DNA of 64,000 nt from Akebia trifoliata. Taxonomy: Eukaryota; Streptophyta; Magnoliopsida; Ranunculales; Lardizabalaceae. The stretch is from contig CM030715.1 of the NCBI GenBank assembly GCA_017979445.1, positions 33,043,756 through 33,107,755 on the forward strand. Direction: 5' to 3'. Shown here piece by piece: positions 1 to 11,989 of this stretch (within the stretch, counting starts at the first letter, position 1; each line of letters begins with the position of its first letter). The notes beneath the pieces are model-generated. The model saw only the letters and a program-made list of their open reading frames with translations, was not told the origin of the DNA and did no database searches. Both the position numbers and the translations under genes were made by a program.

Positions 1-216
1 TTATGGCATAAAATGGGTTGAATTTTATTCAAATCTGAATTTAGTGGGTTTGGACCCCTTGGACCTGAGCTGTTATATAGATCTAAAGAGACGCTGTAAC
101 AAATTCTGAAACAATTTTTGGTTTTTTTTATTTATATTAGTTAATACACCTTAATCTCTATCATTATTACGTTCTAACGCATTTGATTAAGGACAACGTA
201 ACCACTGATGAGGACG

Positions 217-295
217 TGATAATGTCAGGTCTGTATTTTATATGTTACGCATTTTTATATATTTGAAGATATAAAACGTGTATCTGACATTATCA
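217..295. repeat. Short inverted repeat
   Basis: The left arm beginning TGATAATGTCAG near 217 is matched in inverted orientation by the arm ending CTGACATTATCA near 295. The arms are about 27 bp with a few mismatches, and the loop is AT-rich. It is probably a small foldback element or the remains of one. Confidence 0.55.
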
Positions 296-590
296 TGGAG
301 ACAGAGATGATTAAAAATGATATTATGATGATTGAGTTTTAGGATTAGGATTTAGGTTTTGTAATCTTTTAATCTTTTATGGCTTCTTTTGTAAAGTAGT
401 GGCTTTAGGTTTCCTCTTTTGGGATTTGATTTGGGTGATGAGTTAATTGTGAGTGAGAGGAGATTAGGAGCTTTTAAAGATGGTGGTGATGATGGTTTTG
501 TTTCCTAAATGGGAATTTATTGTACACGTAAGGATGTCCTCTGCTTCGATTCAAACCCTTAGATGGGTGGACTACTTTTTTTTAGGAATC

Positions 591-758
591 ATGCTGGGGG
601 TGACACAAATGGAGACACAAAGGTGAAAAAATGATGTGGTGTTACACACATTATCGTAGATGCTTTTCTGCGAGATACGAGTAAAATGCATCTATGGTTA
701 TATGCACGCCACCACATCATTTTTGTTACCTTTGTGTCTTTGTTTGTGTCATTCCAAC
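591..758. mobile_element. Foldback MITE
   Basis: Two arms of roughly 70 bp are imperfect inverted copies. Both contain TGACACAAA at the outer end, then GACACAAAGGT, then ATGATGTGGTG, and both end near ATAGATGC/GTAGATGC at the centre. There is no coding capacity. This is the structure of a non-autonomous foldback element. Exact ends and target duplication were not resolved. Confidence 0.65.
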
Positions 759-939
759 ATTTTCCTTTTTTTTTTATTGAGGCCTAATTTAAATATTGAC
801 ATAAAGTTATATGACTTACAAAAAGAATATTTTTTTCTTTTAAATGGGGGGAAATTTAAATGCTTTAAATTTCAGGGAGTCACTTCAAATTCTATAATTT
901 TGATCAAGTTGACTCACTTGAAGTTGTAACTCTCTAAGG

Positions 940-1270
940 CATGGTTTTCAATCTCAGTTTCACATCTCATCTCGTTCATGGATGAGACTGAGTTTAATCG
1001 ACGAGTCACTTCTGACTCTTGTACACAATAAATCATTTAACTCAATTTATAATTATTTAGCATAAATGATTGTAATTTTTTTTTTATAAAATTTAAGATT
1101 GATTAAAAGATGTTTAGTCACAAAAAATCTATTTTATTTAGATAATAAGTATTTAAATTATAAAAAATATTATTAGTTTAATAAAAAAAATACAAAATCA
1201 CAATTGACTCATTTGAGATTTCCAAAATATTATCCGAGTCATCTTGATTTTCAAACAAGACACCGAGTGG
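940..1270. repeat. Partial copy of the CATGGTTTT-ended repeat family
   Basis: The stretch opens with CATGGTTTTCAATCTCAG, followed by a segment resembling the ends of the elements at 9031-9467 and 21382-22026 (TTTCACATCTCATCTYGTTCA). The right end is unclear, so only a partial, diverged copy is claimed. Confidence 0.4.
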
Positions 1271-3739
1271 GTCAATTCCCAATAAGCATATATCTTATTC
1301 TTGAATGGTACCAGGATGAGTTTGGTGAGTCGTCTCGATCTCGAAAGAGATTTGTAATCTAGGGAGTCAATTCACTTTCTATACGTTCATGGAGTCAACT
1401 CACCTAAATGTTTTATTTAGTTCTATTTTCAATTAATTTAATATTAATACACAAGTCAATTCAGTCCTCTTTGAAAGTTGACTCAATTGGAGTACAAGAA
1501 TACCCCTTCTCATGCTTACCGACACTAATTTTTTATTTAGAAAAATCAATTTTATTATAATTGATTTTGAGAAATTTTCAAGTTTTTTTTTTTTTTTTTG
1601 GTGTTTAAAGAAAGTCAGAGAGAGAGAGTAATTTGGAATTTAATTTTGGGGTTTAGGTAATCTTACGAATATAATAATAGGATTTATCAACATTAAAAAT
1701 AAAATTATTTCCTTTGAGGTTTAAATCGGAGAATATTTTCTATCAACCACTAAAGAATCGACTACTTAAATTTGAAAAAAAAAATAAAAAAATAAAAATT
1801 CCACGTAAATGTAGAGTCATCTTTCTGCCGACCAAGGGATTAATTATGCTAACAAAAAGATTTTATAGTATATGGCAATTAGAGCAAAGGACCACCTTCG
1901 ATAAGGATGTTGACATTGAAACATTTTTGGCCCCGACAACCTAAAAGAGCCATTTGTCGCATAATTTAGGGTCCATTGGGCCCTCCTAGACAACAAAATC
2001 GATTTGATTGGTTATATGTAGATATTTCTCTAGTACATTTTATATAAAATAAAATTAAAAAAAAAAAAAAAAAACTCTGGGCTGGTGAAAAAGGTTTGAA
2101 TCCAAAGGGGTTTTCAATAGCCCATGCTAGGGCTGTCAACGGTGGGTTTGGGTCGGGCTAGGTTGTCCGGTAGCCCAATGCGAAAGAGGTGGGTTGTACC
2201 TTAGAGACGTTCGATATTCTAATTGGGTCTAACTTGGCTAAGCCTAAATCTGATCCTAGTAGACTTGGGTTAATTTTGTGTATATTAAAAAAATTTAAAT
2301 TCAAACATTTTTGTAAATTTTTTTCAATATGATTTGTTGACGTACGACATTGCATTTCATCAAAATGAGGGCAATGTTATGTTACTTAGTTTGAATTTGG
2401 ATTTGCGGTTTGTAATTCATCACATTAAAATGAATCCGACTCTTGTAGGCAATTTCCTAAAGGGCATTTAAGTCATTTTATTAGTTTCGAAGGAGAAAAT
2501 TTAAGTCAAGAAAAAATGTTATCAATTTGAAAACGCAAATATATCTCTAAAATCCGAAATATTGATTACTTCTAATATTGCCAAAATGTAAGGGGCATCG
2601 TTGATATTGACAAAAGCAAAACAACAATAGCCCCTCGACTGAGACTAATCCCACAATCACTCATTGCCCTCGCGGAAAGGTTTCGAACACTTGACCCACC
2701 CTTCTTGAAGAGTTTGTCAAGGCTGACTTGCCATTTGGCCAATCATGAGGGTTATTTTAATTTATATTTTTTTCCTCCTATATTATCTGACTGGGTTGAA
2801 AATCCTCAAATTGGAAAGTTATTGGATCGGATTTTTCGTAATGATCCGACCGAATAACAGCCCATCTAATAAAATCAGAGTTTGGTGGGATTTATGACTC
2901 ATCACTTCAAACTAATTATCAGTCCATGCGTAACACAGCTAGACCAATTAGTGGTCACAACAACAAGCTGAATATCTGCCACGTGTACAATCATATAGCA
3001 TATAATATTCAGGACGTGTTCCCATTTTTCGATCCCAGTTCCCCTGAATTCTCTGCAGTAGAATTAGATACTGGAAGGTCAACTCAAAATGGTCCACCAA
3101 ATCAATGATCAAAGCTGTTCAATCAGTCTGTCTACATGCTACATTTGAAAAGATGGGTTAATTGGACGGCTCTGATTTTCTATTAAGGTTGATTTCCTTT
3201 CTGAACAATCAAATCTTTTATCTTCTTAGCCATACGAGCTTTAAGGTCATGAACTGCTGATGGGGTTTGTTGACTATGAGACTATGACATAGAAATGGTG
3301 GGCCACCAATTGATCTGTCCCAATTGATGCTGATGTGAACCAATCATTTATGTGGTGGATATATTAGCTAGGCTCACCCAAGTTGATAAATAGTGCTAAG
3401 AGTTAAAGGAAGTGTTTGGCAGTATCGTTGTTGCTATAACTGAGAAGAATCCAGTGGGTGGACCCCATACTTGATCGATGGTTCTGATTTTAGAATGAGT
3501 TTGGTGGGACCCAGAAACTTTAATGGGAATAAGGACGCATGAAGATGTCCAATATAAAACACATCAATCACTTAGGTCTCCTTTGGAAAACGGTGTGTTT
3601 TGAACAGTGTTTCTATAGAAGTATGTTCATTTCAATGCACTATCAACGAAAGTGCTTTTTGTGCAATTGGTATTTGATTACGGTGTTTAGAAACTGATTC
3701 TTGGCAAATCGCTCTTTTGGATATTTTGTTTTGAGTCGC

Positions 3740-3906
3740 ATTGGAGTGACCTCAAGATTGGATCTCATATCATACATCTTGATGTGAAAGTGGATAAGAA
3801 CCATATATACTTTTTCACTCGTATCTTGAAGAAAGGCATTTATGGTCCCTTACACTTTCATGTCAGGGTGTGCATTGCAAAATCCAATATTGAGGTCACT
3901 TCAGTA
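3740..3906. mobile_element. Foldback MITE, family A (GAAGTGACCTCAA ends)
   Basis: The left arm (GAGTGACCTCAAGATTGGAT near 3743) and the right arm (ATCCAATATTGAGGTCACTTC near 3885) are inverted copies over about 65 bp. The same family recurs intact at 50510-50648 and as half copies near 8943 and 39118. Confidence 0.7.
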
Positions 3907-3941
3907 TTATTTTATATTTTATGGACATTTCATCATGAAAA

Positions 3942-4107
3942 ATACTGAAGTGACATTGAAATTGCCATCAATTCATACATGATTGATGTGGATGTGTGTA
4001 CGGATCCATAAATGATTTTCATCGAGATATAAGTGAAAAGCATTTATGATTTTATGCATAATGAGCAATGTGTGAATCAATGTCAATTTTAATGTCACTC
4101 CAAGTCT
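3942..4107. mobile_element. Second foldback element, adjacent to the first
   Basis: The left arm (ACTGAAGTGACATTGAAATTG) is matched in inverse by AATTTTAATGTCACTCCAAG at the right. The central part is also self-complementary around CATAAATG/CATTTATG. It abuts the family A element just upstream and shares its terminal GAAGTGAC motif. Confidence 0.6.
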
Positions 4108-4189
4108 TTGATCATTGGTTATATATCTTAAGAATAATCTAAAGGTATTTCAGTCATCAACACAAAAGCACAGCCCAAAACTATACCTT

Positions 4190-4530
4190 TTTGTTAAAGC
4201 CCATAAGCCTAACTCATCCTTGAAAATCGGATTTCTAAGAGAAGGTTGCCCCCACTTTATATATTGCACATCCCAATAGTACTCAGGCAATATGAGACTA
4301 TTCTAACACTCCCCTCAGTGCTAGCGTTGGAGACACTTGGCTCTCCCCTTCCACGCAGGGTTGGAGATACTAATCCAACCCATCATTGAGGTACACCCGC
4401 TTTGATTCCATGTTAAAGCCTATGGGGGCCTCACTCATCTTTGAAAATCGGCTTGCAAGGAGGGGGTTGCCCCCGCTTTATACATTGCATATCCCAATAG
4501 TACCTAGGTGATATGATACTATTCTAACAC
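4190..4530. repeat. Degenerate direct repeat (TTGCCCCC / TATTCTAACA motif)
   Basis: Two diverged copies of a segment containing GAAAATCGG, a GGTTGCCCCC motif, CTTTATA, ATTGCA, CCCAATAGTAC and GACTATTCTAACA/TACTATTCTAACA occur at about 4,190-4,307 and 4,405-4,530. Such segments are typical of small LTR-type repeats in plants, but no complete element with a target duplication was found. Confidence 0.45.
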
Positions 4531-5748
4531 TTTTAAGTTCATGGGTAAGGACACTATTGCCGACATAATAACTTTTCTACGAAATGTTGACATGAATAAA
4601 AAAGGAATAGTTCAAATAGCATCTACTAATATCACTGGAATCATTGTTAAAATACTTCTATGAGTGGACTTTATAAAAAACGTGAGAAAACATCTAGAAA
4701 GCAACACAAATTTTTTGGTTTCAACTCTACGACATAGAAGGAATATGAAAGGACCATATAGAACTATTTTAAAACAATGAACAAGGAAATTGTCCATATA
4801 TAAAATTATAATTATTGATACGGGCTTTTTCCACATAAAAAGGGAATCTTTTGTTACAATCGAACCAAAAGTGATGTGAATTATTCAAGAATTAAAATCG
4901 ATTTGCTTTATAAAAAGAAGATATCAATGAACTTTTATGAAATGATTTCATGGGATTCAGCAAATTGTCTTGATCTCTCAAATCCACAAATGTTAGAAAT
5001 GGAAAGTGGGTTAAACTCACCATTGCCCATTTTCCACTTCCCCACAAGTGGGGGAGCACTTCTTAGAGTTATATCTTAAGAAGTTGTTTGGAGTGCCAAA
5101 AACCTTTTTTTTGATTAAAATGCAAAATGCTATCTTGCGAGAAAAGATCAAAAGAAATTATTTTGGGTAATTAAGTAAATACCGATTGTGAATCAGTATT
5201 ACTGGGTTTACCTCTTGCAAAATATAAAATTAGATTTATCCCTTAATCGAAAGTCAAAAGTTACATTTTCTCGATGATTTAGCAATTAAATTTTGATATA
5301 ATTCAAATTTTAACTTAGTAATTTGAGTTTTTGAAGGACATTAGGAATAAAGTCAAAATCTCACCATTAATTCATCAATAAAAAAAGACATTGACTTTAA
5401 TAAAGGTGTAAACCCAATCTTGCATTTGGTGGGGGTAAACTTAATATCACCAATTTCAAAGAGGAATTACTAAATTACCCAATTATTTTTTGGAGTATAA
5501 TGTTCAGAAGTCTAGGGTGATTGATCACTCAAGTCTCTTTCACAAAAAAATAAAAAAATAAAAAAAATTGAGAAAACAGAGGAAGTTTTATAGTTGGTTA
5601 AATGGGTATATGAGATCTCCTTACTACAGTCAACTTCCCTCCAAAGTCCATTCAAAACCTATCAAGAAACACAATCCCTTATCCTCTTGGGTGGGTTCAC
5701 AACCAATCAAACTGAGAAAAGTTGAAGAGCTTTGAAATTTGAACTTCC

Positions 5749-8499
5749 ATGGCAACTTTGAGCTCCCCATTTCAGCCCACAAACTACAAAAGAACACATA
5801 AGATTCAAATCAAGCTTCCAATCTCTTGTTCAATGCAACCCTCACAAAACAATATCAAGGTACCATCATAGATCTCATTTTTTCTTCCTACATTGAAAAC
5901 CATTTGTTTACTTTCCATCTTTCTTTGTTGAGAAACTAAGGTTTGTTTTTTAAAAAAAAAATTGTGGGGAAGAGGTGGTGATCAATGGTGCAACTAAGGA
6001 AATTGGTAAGGCTGCAGTAATTGCAGTCACCAAAGCTAGAGGAATGGAGATAGCTGGTGCTGTTGATTCTCATCTTGTAGGAGAAGATATTGGAAAGGTT
6101 CCTTCTTTTCTTTCTAATTTTTTTTTTTTTCTGTAGTTAAGTTTTTATTCATGAAAGCTTTTGTTGTTAATGCTACTGATATTGTATGTGTTTCATGAGA
6201 AGGTTTGTAACATGGAGGAAGCACTTGAAATACCCATAATAAATGATCTCACCATGATTTTGGGTTCAATCTCACAAGTAATGTAGTGATCCACCACTCT
6301 ATTTTTTCTCTTTTCAATTGGATTGTTTATAATGTCTCTATTTCTCAAATAAACCTTAAATTGAATTCTTGCCAGTTGAAAGCAAATGGAGTTGTCGTCG
6401 ATTTTACTGAACCTTCTACTGTTTATGACAATGTAAAACAGGTTTGGGCTCTCTCAACATTTAAATTTCATTATTTTTCTCTAAAATAAGCTTAAACAAA
6501 GGAAGTAGATTCATGGGTTGTTCTCTAAATTGGCATTGATGAAAAATTGACTTCCATGAACACAAATTTGGTTCTCTTCTATGATGTTTTTCTCATATTT
6601 CTATTACATAGTTAAAATCTTGCTTGGTTCCCTTGTCCGACAGGCCACAGCCTTTGGCATGAAAAGTGTAGTTTACGTGCCTAAGATTAATTCAGATACG
6701 GTGACGGCATTATCTGCATTCTGCGAGAAGGCCAGCATGGTGAGCTCAGGGTGAGATGTTTTTTTTTTATTTTGCTAATTCCAATGTTTTGTGTGTTTCA
6801 TGAGAGTTCAAACTTACTGAATCTGCTTTGTTGTGTAACATTTGTTTGGCATAAATGTCAGGGATGTTTGATCGCCCCAACGTTGTCAATTGGATCTATA
6901 CTACTCCAACAAGCTGCAATTTCTGCTTCTTTTCACTACAATAATGTAGAGATTGTTGAATCAAGGCCAGATGCGTCAGTAAGTTCAACAATAATTCAAT
7001 CAAAAGTTGAATTAGTCAAATTCAATCATAAAAAATGACAATCTGTCCGAAATGATTTATTTTTTCTTCTTGCGATATTAAATCAAAATTGGATAGTCAA
7101 TTTGAATTGGTCGAGTTTCACATCAGAAGTCGGGTTGTTTTCTTTTGAATCTATAGATACCTAAGTATCTGCTCTTATCGAAATAAACATACATTTAGTG
7201 TTTGAATGCTCATTGATATATACATTGTAACATGTCATTACGGTTTCTCTTTTCATAGATTAAATATCGAACTCAAGATGTTACAAAGTGAGTTTCATTT
7301 TGTTTCAAATAGTAGAATATGCTAAGTTTGCTTACATTCATGGACAGGAGTTCCCCTCACAAGATGCAATCCAAATAGCGAACAACCTCTCCAATCTTGG
7401 TCAGATTTACAACAGAGAAGATCTTTCGACAAATGTGTTGGTAAGCATGCTTGAACGAATAAATAAGTTAATCCCGTTGTTGGAAAGCATGCTTGAACGA
7501 ATAAATAAGCTAATCCACGGATACTTGAAACGCTAGCAAATTCACCACTTCACTTGATTCAATGTACAACTTATAAATGAGAGAAAAAAGATAAAAATGA
7601 TTGGTGTTTCACTTCCGAATGATTACACATGAACTTCCTAATTTGGAAGTGCTTTAATGAGGATTCTGTTAAGAAAACAGGTGCAATCGAAATAAGAAAA
7701 TGAATCAAAAAACAAACACAAGATGCAATTACACAGATTTTATGTGGTTCTCTCAAGATTGAGGTATGTCCACAGATCCACTGATTCCACTATGAAGAGA
7801 AAGCTCGCAGTTACAGATTTCACCCTTTCACCAAAAATGAGAAATATAAATACCCCATGAAACCTAACTAGGATTTTACATAATATTAGTGAAATGACGA
7901 AAATACTCTTGTCTTTTGGGGGCGAAGCCCCCGAACCCCAGTGAACTAAACGCTGAGCTCGACTGGCGTGAGGCATGGCTTGATGTACAGTACCTCCTTG
8001 TTGACCAGTATTATCAATTTAGATAAATTTAAACTATGAAAATCATGTTTCAATTTGAGAACTATGGTATTACTCATGATTATTCTTGCTTGTGAAGGCG
8101 AGGGGTCAAGTTCTAGGAGAGGATGGGGTACGTGTTCACAGTTTGGTCCTTCCAGGGCTTCCCTCCAATACCACAGTTTACTTCTCTGCCCCGGGGGAGG
8201 TACATCCATGTTTTTATTTTTTTATTTTGGACATTTCCAAGTTGAAACAGTCCTCTCATGGCATAACAATCTTATCTCAAAGATAAAAACCATGCTCCAG
8301 GTATACAGCATCAAACACGATGTCATAGATGTCAAGTGTCTTATGCCAGGGCTAATCCTAGCTATTAGGAAGGTCGTTCGCCTGAAGGTAAATGATAATT
8401 TCATGTTTTCTACCTTGATTTCCTAAATTGTAATGGAATTCATCCGATCAATATTTTTTTTTGCAGAATCTGGTTTATGGTTTGGAGAAATTTTTGTAA
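5749..8499 (+). CDS. CRR1: CRR1, dihydrodipicolinate reductase-like NDH assembly factor, chloroplastic
   Basis: Ten exons give an uninterrupted 300-residue protein: 5749-5859, 5975-6097, 6203-6277, 6376-6441, 6644-6739, 6862-6978, 7348-7440, 8098-8199, 8301-8387, 8467-8499. Every intron is GT-AG and every exon is phase 0. Arabidopsis CRR1 is about the same length. Residues 1-37 look like a plastid transit peptide. Residues 38-48 (VVINGATKEIG) are the DapB-type nucleotide-binding loop, and the C-terminal DapB-like domain follows (APTLSIGSILLQQA, then LMPGLILAIRKV near the end). The His-His...Lys motif of catalytic DapB enzymes is replaced by VESRPDAS around residues 189-196, so reductase activity is unlikely. 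In Arabidopsis CRR1 is a stromal factor needed to assemble the NDH complex. Its neighbour CCB2 converges from the other side. Confidence 0.95.
7443..7516. repeat. Short tandem duplication at the exon 7 donor site
   Basis: The segment AAGCATGCTTGAACGAATAA occurs at 7443 and again at 7485 (offset 42 bp), each followed by a nearly identical AATAAG(T/C)TAATCC. The first copy contains part of the exon 7 splice donor of CRR1 (GTAAGC). The second lacks the GT, so splicing should use only the first. Confidence 0.85.
7686..7985. repeat. LTR-like dispersed repeat, family C, in CRR1 intron 7
   Basis: Contains the block ACACAGATTTTATGTGGTTC followed by GAGGTATGTCCACAGA and, further on, TATAAATACCCC. The same kind of block (a TGGTTCG motif and a TATGTCCACG motif) recurs at 9950-10215 and, in opposite orientation, at 37925-38222 and 53785-54128. 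This resembles solo LTRs of plant retrotransposons, but ends and target duplications were not established. Confidence 0.45.
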
Positions 8500-8942
8500 A
8501 GACCCGGGAAAGTGTTCTTCATTCTCTTATGCTTAACCGATGCAATGGGAGAAGAGATTCTTGACTGTTTGTTTTCTTTTTTCGAGAAGTGCATTGGTTA
8601 AGGGTGAGAATTGGTATGACTACATGAGCTATCCATGTGACCGACAAACAAATTTTCGATAGAGAAGATTTAGCATGAAGAACTGTTAAATCTATTTTAT
8701 TAAGTTCACATTTATTAAATTTATTTCAAAATAATATCTAATGGGTTAGTTTTTGTCTTGGAGAATATTTGAACCCACCTTGTATGTGTTTCAATGAAAA
8801 CTAATCTTTGGTGGGAAATATTTTGGTAGAAACTTGAAATTTTTTATAAAATAAACCATTTGGTATCTAGTATTTTTTTTCCTTCTAAAGATTTATTTTC
8901 ACATGGAAACATTATAAAACATACAATATAATTAAGAGTTGT

Positions 8943-9011
8943 GTTTGGAGTGGCCTCAATATTGTACCTCATATCGCCCATCCTAACGTGAAAGTGTATA
9001 GGAACCATAGA
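8943..9011. repeat. Half copy of MITE family A
   Basis: GAGTGGCCTCAATATTGTAC is followed by CATATCGCCCATCC and GTGAAAGTGTATAGGAACCA, matching one arm of the family A elements at 3740 and 50510. The opposite arm is missing. Confidence 0.55.
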
Positions 9012-9030
9012 TGCTTTTTTTGTGGGAAAC

Positions 9031-9467
9031 CATGGTTTCAAAACTCGTCCAAGACCAATACGTATTTGCCCTAGTTGTTTCGGTATCAAGCATGGATGAG
9101 ACAGACAAACAAGGTTTTTTTATTTTGCGGAATCTCGCGAGAGTAACGATATGTCTCAGACGAGATATAGAAAATCTGGTACGAGATATCGGAGATGAAT
9201 GAGTTTTATCAGTTTTCATTATTGAAATCCTATCATTTTCACCCCCAAACCGAGTTTTGCTCCTCTTCTCAACCAAGTGAACCAGAAAAACCAGAGAACA
9301 AAGGGTTAGGGTCCAAATAGGGAGGAAAACTTCATCAGATTTTTTAAATGGTTAAAAACTATTGTCTCAATTTTGAAACTAGACAACTCAAATGATATGT
9401 ATCATCCGAGTCAACTTGGTATCAGGCATAGATGGGATGAAACGTGAAACCAAGTTTTAAAACCATG
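9031..9467. mobile_element. Non-autonomous element with CATGGTTTYAAAACT ends
   Basis: The element opens with CATGGTTTCAAAACTCG and closes with CAAGTTTTAAAACCATG, a short terminal inverted repeat. Its right-hand part is an inverted copy of the left part of the element at 21382-22026 (shared GATACCAAGTT(A/G)ACTCG and GTTTTTAACCATTTAAAAAA motifs). It has no coding capacity. Confidence 0.65.
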
Positions 9468-9468
9468 A

Positions 9469-9760
9469 TGTATACTCTTATTATATGAAAAGTATGTGTA
9501 ATCTTGCAAAATGTTTGGGAACTGCAATGATATCTCACATTTTTTTTTTTTTTTACATTGAAAATAGCCATTATGGAAACGCAGAACCCATTACCTTGAA
9601 TCGGCATTTTTCGGAGGATCAGGACCCAAACACCTCCTCATTACAGTAAATAAACAAATAGAGTTCGCCTTAACAAATTGGCCGACTGTTAGAAATATGG
9701 AAATCCCCTTTCGATTACACAAACGAATATGCACACAAAAACACATGTAACTTGCATAAA
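9469..9760. repeat. Dispersed repeat, family D (copy 1)
   Basis: Closely resembles 53347-53700 in the same orientation. Shared landmarks include TATACTCTTATTATAT, CGCAGAACCCATTACCTTGA (TGCAG in the other copy), ACACCTCCTCATT and CAGTAAATAAACAAATAGAG. Nature unknown; no protein was recognised. Confidence 0.6.
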
Positions 9761-9949
9761 ATAACTTAAACAAGTACAAAGGAAAATTTGAACTTTGAAG
9801 AGTGAAGAGTATTTTGAGACCCACCCAGATCACACACATTCCTATTGGTCTATGTGTATTGAAGGACATTACAAAATTATAAAAATTATGGACTTTGGAT
9901 TGTTTTTCAATACACATGTAGTAATGGGAATGTCTCGGTGTGGTCTCCA

Positions 9950-10215
9950 AAGATTTGTGAAAAAATCGAAATAACAAAGACAACACAATCGCACAAAACA
10001 CAAGGATTTACATGGTTCGACAGTGTGCCTATGTCCACGAAACAGAACAAGAACAATCATTGTTTTCTCATAAGTTTTACAGTGCTAGAGATCTCTATTT
10101 ATATAACCGAGAGTTTCCAAAACATGTAAAACTCCCCAAAAATAAAAAAAAGAAAAAAGAAAAAAACCTTTAGAAAATATTACACGACCACGATGGGGGC
10201 ACTGCCCCCTGCACC
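9950..10215. repeat. LTR-like dispersed repeat, family C
   Basis: Contains GCACAAAACACAAGGATTTA followed by CATGGTTCGACAGTGTGCC and TATGTCCACGAAACAG, then GATCTCTATTTATATAACC. It is an inverted relative of 53785-54128 and 37925-38222. Possibly a solo LTR or a small non-autonomous LTR element. Confidence 0.5.
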
Positions 10216-10688
10216 TTTGTATAGCGCAATAGAATATAAGACATTTACACAACAAGGTCAGTCTTCAATATCACACCCAATGAAAATTTGGGTTGGATGC
10301 ATTTTTTATTCACGTGGACAAATGGGAATTTAGGGTGTTCAAGGGGAATGTGCTGGTATAAAAAACGCACTCTTCTAAAATGCCCTCCAATTAAAAGAAA
10401 ATTACACCCATATCCCATCAAAATGCACCACCCTCTCTCTCTTCTCTGAGGGAGGGGTAAGGACACTGCGACAGAAGTGGAGGATAAGAGGAGAGAAGGG
10501 GTGCGTTTTGAGGAAGGGGAGAGGGATATATTTCTGTTGATTTTGGGAAGTGAGGTGGAGTGAGAAACTTGATGCGGCCAATGAACTTTCCTTACTAAGT
10601 AAAGAAAGTGTTTTTTTCTGTTAACAAACGTTAGAGTGGGATTACATCATTAAAAAAAAGAAAGATCAAATACCTTTGATACCCACAA

Positions 10689-10734
10689 TTCTTTTAATCA
10701 AATACTCTACATGTAGGGTATTTGATTAAAAGAA
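10689..10734. repeat. Near-perfect palindrome
   Basis: TTCTTTTAATCAAATAC at 10689 is matched by its reverse complement ending at 10734, with CTACATGTAG at the centre. Only one or two positions fail to pair. It could extrude as a cruciform or form an RNA hairpin. Confidence 0.8.
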
Positions 10735-11029
10735 CCGAGACCATTATAGGTATTTCATCATTTACAATGACGTGAATCTCTCGAAGTTTGTTGAGTAACA
10801 AAAGAAAAAGGGAGTTTTTGTAATAAAAAAGGAACAGATAGGTATGCCCGGTAAATCTCTCAAGATGCAATTGGTGGCTGGCCATCATCACCTTATAAAC
10901 AATTCCATAACATCTAGTATTGAAAAACAATACATAGATTCACATATAATTGGATGAAGGGAGTACGGTTCGTTCAACAGAATGCAGATTTTCAAGATAA
11001 AAGGCTTTGATATGATGACTCTACTAATT

Positions 11030-11450
11030 AAATAGTTCTCTCATACCATCACAATTTGATCCAGAAAAAAAAAATTATAGCTTCAAATACAATGTCATAT
11101 ATTTACAGCATCCAATACAAAGTCCAATCCTAGTCATTATAAAGGTTTATATCTTGATTTCTTAGGGGGTCACTTGTTTCAGCTCTTGAGAAATTACAAT
11201 GTACTTCCTCTTTTTCCTTGGTAGAATTTTGGTATTGGCTTGGAGAAATTTTTGTAGATTCTTGAGCGTTCGTCAAACTCTTCTTTTATAAGAGAAGTCA
11301 ACAGAGAGGAGATTTTGATTGCTTATTATGAGTTTGTCCGAGAAGTGCTTTATTCCACGGGAAAATTTGATCTCAATTCCATTAGCTATCCATGTAATCC
11401 TGCAAACACGTTTGATAGAAAATATTTAGTGAGAAGAACTAGGAGAAAGA
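11030..11450 (+). pseudogene. CRR1: Decayed partial duplicate of the CRR1 3' end
   Basis: This region aligns in order and orientation with about 8,250-8,690 of the intact CRR1 gene: part of intron 8, the start of exon 9 (TTTACAGCATCCAATACAAA against the intact TATACAGCATCAAACAC), an internally deleted exon 9 (CCAATCCTAG.CATTA), the exon 10 block GGCTTGGAGAAATTTTTGTA near 11,238-11,257, and then 3' flank (CGAGAAGTGC, AGCTATCCATGT, TTTGATAGAAAATATTTAG). Exon 9 has lost sequence and the splice sites are degraded, so it cannot encode a CRR1 domain. It lies about 2.5 kb downstream of the parent. Confidence 0.8.
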
Positions 11451-11989
11451 TAAAAAAAAACTTAATAATTTCCCAAAATCCAAAATTTATTTTAGAACAT
11501 TCTACTTCTCAAGATATTTTACACTGCCCGAAATGTTCTAACGCAACATTAGGTCTTGCAACAGAAATTATATCGAGAAAAAATCAGAATGAGCATAGCA
11601 AAGATGAGGGTGTTCAGATGGATGAGTGGAATTTAATACTAGTAAATAATAAATAAATAAAATGTATACATTTGTGAAAATGTAAATCACCCAGACAGGT
11701 TATAAACTAAGGGAAAATTGATTACGATGGTACGGTCATCTTAATCGATTACAACTTGATAAAAGAAATAGTTTTGTACAGAATCGAATGGAGGAATAAG
11801 AATCCTCCCATTGAACACAGATATTTAGGATTAGGCTTTGATGAGACATGGCCATTGACAGAACGTATACTTTTTGCTCTCTTTATTCGTAGATCGTTGT
11901 AGTTGTCTATAACTACAAGCAATGATTTCCAAATAAACAAGTAAATGCCAAACATGACTTTTACTAACAAGTTATGCAGTTAAGTCAAC

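Larger units (their letters stand above)
1..5748. other. Gene-free upstream region, repeat-rich
   Basis: No exon chain, conserved protein or RNA gene was recognised. The open frames are short and look like chance. The sequence is AT-rich and carries the inverted repeats and degenerate repeats listed separately. The last few hundred bases (about 5,510-5,748) hold the promoter and leader of CRR1, but no motif there is strong enough to name. Confidence 0.6.

Noticed and set aside
11315..11656. 113-codon open frame on the plus strand
   Set aside because: Its first part aligns with the 3' flank of CRR1 within the decayed duplicate, so it is non-coding sequence that happens to be open.
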